From an uncultured Acidimicrobiaceae bacterium (GTDB lineage Bacteria; Actinomycetota; Acidimicrobiia; Acidimicrobiales; Ilumatobacteraceae), in the NCBI GenBank assembly GCA_903919215.1, contig CAIXHI010000135.1, positions 1 through 5,517 of the forward strand: DNA of 5,517 nt, in the 5' to 3' direction. Shown in pieces: positions 1 to 4,552 of this stretch. The translations under genes were made by a program, and so were the position numbers. The notes under the pieces were generated by a model. That model did not search any database. It was not told the origin of the DNA and worked only from the letters and a program-made list of their open reading frames with translations. Within the stretch, counting starts at the first letter, position 1. Each line of letters starts with the position of its first letter.

Positions 1-2
1 AG

Positions 3-404
3 CCGACCATCGTCGTGCGCCTGCGCTATCGGCCGGCTGCTGACGTGTTGGTCGGGGAAGTGTCGTGGCCGGTTCCGGCCGCCAGCACGATCGAGGACAC
101 ACCCAACGACGACACCCGCCGTGTGTGGTCGCGGACGGCCGACGGGCACCAGCGGCTCGAGGAGTTCCTCGTCATTCGCGCCGCCGAACGCATGGCGGCT
201 GGCGAGTCGGTGTTGCCCGATGCGTTGTCCGAGGCGTTGGTCGATCTGCTCACGTCTGGCCTGCTCGAACTTGAAGATGTCGAGCCGCTGCCCGACCGCC
301 TGCGCGTGCAGGCAGACACCACGGTGCAGGTTGCGGCGCAAGGGTTGCTGCGGGGCATCACCCTCCACGACGCACCGCCGCGCGCCACTCAACTCAGCCA
401 CTGA
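3..404 (+). CDS. C-terminal part of an unrecognised protein (5' end outside window)
   Basis: The reading frame is open from the left edge (first full codon at 3) to a TGA at 402-404, giving 133 residues. A GTG at 15 could be a start, but the frame continues upstream with strand-like sequence (PTIVVRLRYRP), so I read this as the tail of a longer gene. The visible part starts with a beta-like stretch. Next comes an acidic, polar linker (around IEDTPNDDTRR), then an amphipathic helical segment (HQRLEEFLVIRAAERMAAGE) and a leucine- and acid-rich helix (ALVDLLTSGLLELEDVEPL). The end is Ala/Pro/Arg-rich and looks unstructured. There is no signal peptide, membrane segment or recognisable catalytic motif. 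Third codon positions are mostly G or C, as in the neighbouring genes. A terminator-like hairpin follows ten bases after the stop, which suggests that its transcript ends there. I do not recognise the family. Confidence 0.6.
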   Translation, partial: PTIVVRLRYRPAADVLVGEVSWPVPAASTIEDTPNDDTRRVWSRTADGHQRLEEFLVIRAAERMAAGESVLPDALSEALVDLLTSGLLELEDVEPLPDRLRVQADTTVQVAAQGLLRGITLHDAPPRATQLSH

Positions 405-413
405 AACCAGCGC

Positions 414-435
414 CCCCGAGGCGTCACACCTGGGG
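414..435 (+). terminator. Possible rho-independent terminator after the first gene
   Basis: Ten bases past the stop at 404, CCCC (414-417) pairs with GGGG (432-435) and AGG (419-421) pairs with CCT (429-431). G418 is bulged and the loop is seven bases. The following bases (436-453) are T/G-rich with T doublets rather than a clean T-run. This is modest evidence, but the placement right after a gene end supports it. Confidence 0.35.
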
Positions 436-480
436 TGGTTCGTTGCGTTGTTCCCTATGTCGCTGAGGCTCGGCGCCGTG

Positions 481-514
481 GTCGTTCGCGGCCCTCGAGA
501 ATCCGTCGTTCGCG
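481..514. repeat. 10-bp direct repeat upstream of the two-gene unit
   Basis: GTCGTTCGCG occurs exactly at 481-490 and again at 505-514, a 24-bp period. Both copies lie in the non-coding stretch upstream of the gene at 590. Tandem copies in a promoter-proximal spacer can be binding sites for a regulator. In GC-rich DNA a 10-mer repeat can also arise by chance. No convincing -35/-10 pair was found next to it. Confidence 0.4.
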
Positions 515-555
515 CTCGCCGCCTGAACGTCACACTCCGAAGGCCCCGTTGCGTT

Positions 556-572
556 CGAAGCTTCGCCAAGCT
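556..572 (+). promoter_or_regulatory. Palindrome and short hairpin just before the ribosome binding site
   Basis: CGAAGCTTCG (556-565) is a perfect 10-bp palindrome. In the RNA, AGCTT (559-563) can also pair with AAGCT (568-572) around a CGCC loop, four bases before the Shine-Dalgarno sequence. It may be an operator or a leader structure that affects ribosome access. No function is demonstrated by the sequence alone. Confidence 0.3.
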
Positions 573-575
573 CCC

Positions 576-582
576 GAAAGGA
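576..582 (+). promoter_or_regulatory. Ribosome binding site that decides between tandem starts GTG 587 and ATG 590
   Basis: GAAAGGA at 576-582 is a strong Shine-Dalgarno sequence. It is seven bases from ATG 590 and only four from the adjacent in-frame GTG 587. The spacing favours ATG 590. Confidence 0.7.
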
Positions 583-589
583 CCCCGTG

Positions 590-940
590 ATGAACGACCC
601 CGATGCCATCTCCGAGATCGAAGAAGTACTGGCGGCCGCCTACCACCAGGCGATGGCCATCGATCCTCGTATGCGCCGGTTCTCACGGGCGCTGGCCGAC
701 CTCGGCATGCCGGTGCCGGCCGAGTGGGCCACCACCGACGGCGAGGGCACGGTTGAGTTCACCCCGATTTCGTGGAAGGCGTTCGACCGTCTGGTCTGCC
801 TGCTCGAGGACATCGCCGGTGGTCGCCGCGTCCACGTCACCGTGGTGCAGGGTGGCCCGACGTTGTTCGGCCCCGCCACTCCCCCAGGGCCGATGCCGGC
901 TCCCGCTGGGTCCAGCATCCACCTGACGGTGCCGCGATGA
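590..940 (+). CDS. Hypothetical 116-residue protein, coupled to the next gene
   Basis: This is a small soluble protein of unrecognised function. The N-terminal half (about residues 3-42) is predicted helical (ISEIEEVLAAAYHQAMAIDP). A mixed segment follows (PAEWATTDGEGTVEFTPISW), then another helix (KAFDRLVCLLEDIAGG) and a strand (RRVHVTVVQG). The last ~25 residues are rich in Pro, Gly and Ala and probably flexible. It has no signal peptide, membrane segment or metal-binding motif. The ATG at 590 is preferred over the adjacent GTG at 587 because of the spacing from GAAAGGA. Its TGA (938-940) overlaps the ATG of the next gene (937-939) in an ATGA arrangement. The two proteins are therefore probably made from one mRNA by coupled translation and may act together. 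Codon use is typical of the window. Confidence 0.75.
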   Translation: MNDPDAISEIEEVLAAAYHQAMAIDPRMRRFSRALADLGMPVPAEWATTDGEGTVEFTPISWKAFDRLVCLLEDIAGGRRVHVTVVQGGPTLFGPATPPGPMPAPAGSSIHLTVPR

Positions 941-2100
941 GCGGCGGGCCGATGTTCGAGATCGACCCGCAGGAAATCGCCACCGTGCGGGCCGCGCTGT
1001 TGGCCCTGCGGTGCAAGGAACTGCAGGGCGGTTGCGTGTGGCTGCGGGTCGATGACGACCAGCGCACGTGGGTGGTGGCGAACGAGTTCGGCTACATGTG
1101 CCACGAGGTCAATCAGTCGCATGACCGCACCACGTTCGGGTGGATCGCCATCAGCGACCGGCTGCCCTTCTTCGCCGAAGCACCCGATCACTCGCCGGTG
1201 TTCTTCGACGTGATCGACGGCACCGCCGTGATCGCCTATCCCGGTGTGTCGTTGGCCATCGACTTGGTCGCCAAGGCCGGGCAAGGGCCGCAGATCGCCG
1301 AGTTCACCGGTGATGTGCACACCAAGGTGTCCGAGGCGAGCTTCACCCGCATCATCAGTGCGGCACGCATGGTGCCCAGCGGTGGCAACGACATCGAGTG
1401 GCCGTCGCCGCCGATGTGGTTGAACATCGATGAGCACCACGTTGCCTTGCACGTTGATTGGAACGACATCGTTTCCAGCCGCTCCACGTTCCGGGTCGAT
1501 GCCCAGGCCACGACCGGCGTGCATGAGGTGGGTTCCCCGACGGTGTCGATCGCACACGCAATCGTCTGCGGCTTCCTGGACAACGTTCCCGACTCGCCAT
1601 CGGACGACCTGCTGTTGTCGGTCGGCACCGACACTGAGGACGACGATCAGCAACTGTTGTCGCTCATCGGTGACGGCTGGGAGTTGGTCACCAAGATCAC
1701 GAACCCGCTCGACGAGCGGTGGGGCGAGCGCCTCGACACACTGTGTGCCGAGCAGCCGTGGGGGGTGCAGGAGCGCCGGCTCACGGAGTGGCTCATCACC
1801 GCCGGCAACCGGCCGGTGCGCATCACCTTGCACCACGGGCACCCCGACACTGCCCGCGTCAGCACCCCGGTGCTGTCCGGCGCCGAAGAGTCGGTCGAGC
1901 TGTTGCGGGAGTTGAACTCGATCAACGTCGCCGCCGAGGGTCGCCGGTTCGTGCTCATCGACGGCACGGTGCACGTGATTGTCGATACCCGACTCAGCGA
2001 GTTCGTGTCGCTGATCGCGGCGGTGAACGACGTGATCAGCGATGCGCAACGGTTCGCCCCGTTGCTCAGCGTGTTCAGCCGGGAGAACTCCACCGCCTGA
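937..2100 (+). CDS. 387-residue protein with possible clamp-like repeats and a C-terminal YbjN/secretion-chaperone-like domain
   Basis: The start is ATG 937, which overlaps the upstream stop; ATG 952 is a possible in-frame alternative. No strong Shine-Dalgarno sequence is visible, which fits translational coupling. Residues ~318-382 follow the pattern of YbjN/type III chaperone-like domains: a helix ELLRELNSIN, strands around RRFVLIDGTVHVIVDTRL, then a long helix ending in QRFAPLLSVF. Residues ~8-110 and ~131-250 look like two repeats of helix then strands (VWLRVDDDQRTWVVA; MWLNIDEHHVALHV), each ending in a helix-strand segment. That layout resembles a divergent DNA sliding-clamp domain, but this is a fold-level impression and no diagnostic motif is present. 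It is acidic overall, with a DTEDDD stretch at 232-237, and it has no signal peptide or membrane segment. The link to the 116-residue partner suggests a shared role, but the function is unknown. I am confident of the gene and of the C-terminal similarity at a moderate level, and much less so of the clamp idea. Confidence 0.8.
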   Translation: MSGGPMFEIDPQEIATVRAALLALRCKELQGGCVWLRVDDDQRTWVVANEFGYMCHEVNQSHDRTTFGWIAISDRLPFFAEAPDHSPVFFDVIDGTAVIAYPGVSLAIDLVAKAGQGPQIAEFTGDVHTKVSEASFTRIISAARMVPSGGNDIEWPSPPMWLNIDEHHVALHVDWNDIVSSRSTFRVDAQATTGVHEVGSPTVSIAHAIVCGFLDNVPDSPSDDLLLSVGTDTEDDDQQLLSLIGDGWELVTKITNPLDERWGERLDTLCAEQPWGVQERRLTEWLITAGNRPVRITLHHGHPDTARVSTPVLSGAEESVELLRELNSINVAAEGRRFVLIDGTVHVIVDTRLSEFVSLIAAVNDVISDAQRFAPLLSVFSRENSTA

Positions 2101-2122
2101 GGGTCGGCTTTGAGCGGGCCGG

Positions 2123-3760
2123 TCAGCGGATGCCGAGTTCGAACCGCAGGACGCTGAGGGCATTCTTGACGCGCAGCGCCTCGAAGAGGATCGTGTCCAC
2201 CGTCTCGTCGCCCGAGTTCTTGTCGAGCGAGCCGAGCGCGGCGAGCAAGGTCTCCGAGGTGGCGATCAGCTTGCGGACTGCGATCTGGGTGGGCGGGTCG
2301 GGCGGGGCAAGCTGCACTCGCGACTCGTCCTGCTCGGGCTCGTCGAGGATGCGCTGAGCGTCGGACAACGCCTCGACGGCGTACAGCTGGCGCACGTCGA
2401 AGGACCCTCGCTTGTCGGTGCGGATCCCGTGCAATCCATGTTGCTGGAGCGCCTCGGTGAGCGCGACCACGTCCTCCAGACCCGATTCACGTGGACGGCT
2501 CTGCACCACTACGAGCGGCACTTGGCGCGCTGGCATCTTCGCCGGATCGGGTCGTGTGAACACGCACAGCAGCACCGGCCCGCCGACCTCCTTGCGAGTG
2601 TGTCGGGGCAGCACCACCATTCCGGCAAGCGCACCACGTTGCGCCGCTTGCTCGACGGAGTGTGCGAGGTGCTTGTCGACCCGGCGCCGCTCGCCCACCG
2701 CGATCACGTCGGCGAGCGGGAGCGAGATCACCAGTCGGCCACCTTCGGTCAGATGACCCAGGCCGTGTTCGAGCCAGCGGGTGAGCGACGGTGCCGACGG
2801 CCCGAACGGTGGGTCGATGACCACAGCGCTCACTTGTCGGCCGGCGTGTTGGTCGTCGAACAGCGAGTCGTGTTCGGGCATCGCGAAGTCGACCGTGACA
2901 CGTTCGAGGATGAATCGGGTGGCGGCGATGGCGTGGGTGGCGGTGTCGAGTTCCTGGCCGAACAGTTCCACACCGGGTTGACGCTTGGCGGCTGCAAGTA
3001 GCACGCTGCCTTCGCCGGCGGCGGGGTCGAGCAGGCTGCCGCCGGGTGGCAATTCTGCGAGTGTGACCATCAGCTCAGCGACAGCGCTGCGGGTGCGTCG
3101 TTGTTGCATCTTCGGGTGGCCGTCTCGGTCGAGACCGATGACCGAGCGCAGTCGGGCCGCGCCGGTCAGGTCGCTGGTGTGTTCGATGGCGTCGAGCACG
3201 TCGAGCGCATAACCGGCATCTTCCGGCATCAGGTCGAGCGGGTCACGCAGGAGTCCGCGCAGGCGAGCATCGCTGCGTTCTGCCCAGCGGGCAGCGTCCG
3301 CGAGTGCGCTGGCGGCGCGGCTGCGGGTGCCGATACCGCGCGGCGGTTCGATCTCACGCAGTTCGGCGAGCATTCGCCCGGCTTCTGGCTGCGGGAGGTC
3401 GCTGCTGCGCAGCGCCTGATCGAGCAGCAGCAGCGCCATCAGGGTGTTGCGCGGCGAGTCGACGGCTGCGGAGATGAAGAACGCCTGCACGATGCGCTTC
3501 CACCACTCTCCCGGCACGACCGTGCGGACCTCGGTGTTGCGCGGCCCGGAGTGCTGCAGCCACTCGATCACTTCGACGGCGTCGAAACGTGGTTGGCGAC
3601 CACTGATGCGCTCACCGGGGAAGTCGGGGTAGCGGCTACGCCAGTTGGTCACCACGGCCGGATTGGCCAGCTTGAGCAGGGCCTTCAGCTCGGTCGAGCC
3701 GACAAGAATCTGCAAGCTCGGCTTGCGTGACCATGGATAAATGGAGTAAGATGTTTTCAT
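2123..3760 (-). CDS. N6-adenine DNA methyltransferase with N-terminal winged-helix domain
   Basis: This 545-residue protein is predicted to transfer a methyl group from S-adenosylmethionine to adenine N6 in DNA. Residues ~19-71 form a DNA-binding helix-turn-helix of the kind that pairs NPAVVTNWRSRYPDFP with a following FDAVEVIEWLQ helix. Residues ~75-215 are mainly helical. The catalytic domain begins near 220, with cofactor motif I DPAAGEGSVL at 245-254 and catalytic motif IV DPPFG at 316-320. A glycine-rich loop and strand (EGGRLVISLPLADVI, 339-353) follow, as in type I HsdM-like enzymes. The C-terminal ~120 residues are helical and unrecognised, and could help in target recognition. No restriction or specificity subunit is in the window. 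The first codons (AAA ACA TCT TAC TCC ATT TAT) are AT-rich and overlap a candidate plus-strand promoter. A TTG at 3715-3713 is an alternative start, and neither start has a clear ribosome binding site. The target sequence cannot be told from the protein. Confidence 0.9.
   Translation of the reverse strand: MKTSYSIYPWSRKPSLQILVGSTELKALLKLANPAVVTNWRSRYPDFPGERISGRQPRFDAVEVIEWLQHSGPRNTEVRTVVPGEWWKRIVQAFFISAAVDSPRNTLMALLLLDQALRSSDLPQPEAGRMLAELREIEPPRGIGTRSRAASALADAARWAERSDARLRGLLRDPLDLMPEDAGYALDVLDAIEHTSDLTGAARLRSVIGLDRDGHPKMQQRRTRSAVAELMVTLAELPPGGSLLDPAAGEGSVLLAAAKRQPGVELFGQELDTATHAIAATRFILERVTVDFAMPEHDSLFDDQHAGRQVSAVVIDPPFGPSAPSLTRWLEHGLGHLTEGGRLVISLPLADVIAVGERRRVDKHLAHSVEQAAQRGALAGMVVLPRHTRKEVGGPVLLCVFTRPDPAKMPARQVPLVVVQSRPRESGLEDVVALTEALQQHGLHGIRTDKRGSFDVRQLYAVEALSDAQRILDEPEQDESRVQLAPPDPPTQIAVRKLIATSETLLAALGSLDKNSGDETVDTILFEALRVKNALSVLRFELGIR
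3723..3752 (+). promoter_or_regulatory. Candidate promoter for the sigma-like gene, nested in the methylase 5' end
   Basis: TTGCGT (3723-3728) and TAAGAT (3747-3752) are separated by 18 bases, a usable -35/-10 pair on the plus strand. Transcription would start near 3759, at the methylase start codon. The local AT-rich bases inside an otherwise GC-rich gene fit a promoter constraint. The -35 match is only partial. Confidence 0.4.
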
Positions 3761-3785
3761 TGGCAGCGGCGTTCGTTACACGAGA

Positions 3786-3800
3786 ATGGGAATATCCCAT
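3786..3800. promoter_or_regulatory. Palindromic operator candidate between the divergent genes
   Basis: ATGGGA (3786-3791) and TCCCAT (3795-3800) are perfect inverted arms around ATA. The core GGGAATATCCC (3788-3798) recurs at 3860-3870 as GGGAATATGCC, with one mismatch. The palindrome overlaps the best minus-strand -10 candidate, a usual place for a repressor site. The likely users are the methylase's own winged helix or the sigma-like protein, but that is inference. Confidence 0.5.
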
Positions 3801-3819
3801 CACCTCGTCGTGGTAAGAA
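3791..3819 (-). promoter_or_regulatory. Weak candidate promoter for the methylase gene
   Basis: Read on the minus strand, TTCTTA (3819-3814) and GATATT (3796-3791) are 17 bases apart. They match the standard -35/-10 boxes at about 3/6 and 4/6. Transcription would begin near 3784 and leave a leader of about 24 bases before the ATG at 3760. The -10 box lies within the palindrome at 3786-3800. Confidence 0.3.
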
Positions 3820-3857
3820 CGCTACTCCATTTTCACACACGGCACGCCTGCGGGCGG

Positions 3858-3863
3858 AAGGGA
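3858..3863 (+). promoter_or_regulatory. Shine-Dalgarno-like site supporting an alternative TTG start at 3873
   Basis: AAGGGA at 3858-3863 is nine bases from TTG 3873, in frame with the sigma-like gene. It partly overlaps the second GGGAATAT element (3860-3870), so it may instead be part of an operator. It also sits two bases before an out-of-frame ATG (3866) that opens a 50-codon frame ending at 4018, too close for normal use. Confidence 0.3.
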
Positions 3864-3944
3864 ATATGCCACTTGGCTCACTACTCATTCCACAACCTTC
3901 AGACCGTCGTCGGCCGTCGGTCGACAGCCTCCAACCCGGTCCAC

Positions 3945-4520
3945 ATGTACGTCGAAACGTTCTCGCAGCGCCTGTACCGACTGCTCGTTCGCGAGTACTG
4001 GGGCATTCACCTCGATGATGTCGTCAGCGCCGAGACCCTGGCCCTGTACAACAACGTCGAGCACGTGATGCATTCCTACACCGACCCGGTGGTCTACGCC
4101 CTGGTGCGCGCCGCTGGCAGTCGGGCTGTCGTCAGCTTCATCCGCCACGACAACGTGCAGGCCGGTTGCGGCGCACTGGCCGGCCGCAAGGCTGTGCCCA
4201 CCGCTGGCGCCTACTCCACCAGCTACAGCGGCCACTACGCCGACCGACCCGGCCGCCCGCACCCCGCCACAAACCTCGACGCCGTCGCCAAGCGGTTGCC
4301 CGACCTGGCCGAGGGCGTCAGCGACCGCATCGAGCACGACCGCCTCATCGCCCAGGCGTTGCAGTCGATCACCGCCGACCAGCGCACCGTGCTGTTGCTG
4401 GTGGATGGTCAGGGCTACTCCATCAAGGAAGTCGCAGCGATGCTGCACCTGGCCCGCGAGACCGTGGGCCGCAAGCGCACCGCTGCGCTGCGCGCCATCC
4501 AGTTCGCCCTCGCCGCCTGA
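3945..4520 (+). CDS. Sigma-70 family-like transcription factor with clear region 4
   Basis: From ATG 3945 this is 191 residues, the usual size of an ECF-type sigma factor. Residues ~133-190 match sigma region 4: a helix (LIAQALQSITADQRTVLLL), a short turn (VDGQGYS), then the helix-turn-helix IKEVAAMLHLARETVGRKR that would contact the -35 element. Residues ~20-75 (IHLDDVVSAETLALYNNVEH onward) have the general layout of region 2 but weak conservation. A Gly/Ala/Tyr/Pro-rich linker lies between them (~76-112). It could be a true sigma factor or a DNA-binding regulator that kept only region 4. The start is uncertain. The frame is open back to 3786, and a TTG at 3873 has AAGGGA nine bases upstream and would add 24 residues. 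ATG 3945 has no visible ribosome site but marks where sigma-like sequence begins. It diverges from the methylase and meets the next gene tail to tail. Confidence 0.75.
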   Translation: MYVETFSQRLYRLLVREYWGIHLDDVVSAETLALYNNVEHVMHSYTDPVVYALVRAAGSRAVVSFIRHDNVQAGCGALAGRKAVPTAGAYSTSYSGHYADRPGRPHPATNLDAVAKRLPDLAEGVSDRIEHDRLIAQALQSITADQRTVLLLVDGQGYSIKEVAAMLHLARETVGRKRTAALRAIQFALAA

Positions 4521-4552
4521 GCGGGCGACCTCAGCGCTCCTCGAGGGTGCGC
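4517..4552. other. Convergent gene junction with only weak hairpins
   Basis: Ten bases separate two convergent stop codons. CTGAG (4517-4521) can pair with CTCAG (4530-4534), and GCGC (4534-4537) with GCGC (4549-4552) around CCTCGAGG (4539-4546). There is no T-run on either strand, so I see no convincing intrinsic terminator. Confidence 0.3.

Larger units (their letters stand above)
3739..3832. repeat. Widely spaced perfect 10-bp inverted repeat in the divergent control region
   Basis: AAATGGAGTA at 3739-3748 is the exact reverse complement of TACTCCATTT at 3823-3832, with 74 bases between the arms. The left arm overlaps the candidate -10 and the start of the methylase gene. The right arm lies in the spacer. 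A close relative of the right arm (CTACTCATT) occurs at 3881-3889. The arms could be paired binding sites for one regulator. Confidence 0.55.

Noticed and set aside
441..556. CGTTGCGTT repeated at 441-449 and 547-555
   Set aside because: It is a short, simple GC-rich repeat with no symmetry or consistent spacing to promoter elements, so likely chance.
121..756. 211-codon plus-strand frame spanning the first gene end and the control region
   Set aside because: It is Arg/Ser/Cys-rich, overlaps the better-supported genes in another frame and has no ribosome site of note.
640..2163. 507-codon minus-strand open frame opposite the two-gene unit
   Set aside because: It is rich in Arg, His, Asp and Gly with no recognisable domain, and it mirrors real coding sequence on the plus strand, as expected for an antisense shadow in GC-rich DNA.
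3101..3730. 209-codon plus-strand frame opposite the methylase
   Set aside because: It lies wholly inside a gene with clear methylase motifs on the other strand, and its own translation matches no family.
3786..3944. Extending the sigma-like gene to ATG 3786
   Set aside because: That ATG sits inside the palindrome, has no ribosome site, and the added residues are His-rich and unlike the rest of the protein. The stretch looks like control DNA.
3866..4018. 50-codon frame from ATG 3866
   Set aside because: The AAGGGA site is only two bases from its start, it overlaps the sigma-like gene in another frame, and its translation is Pro/Arg-rich without features.
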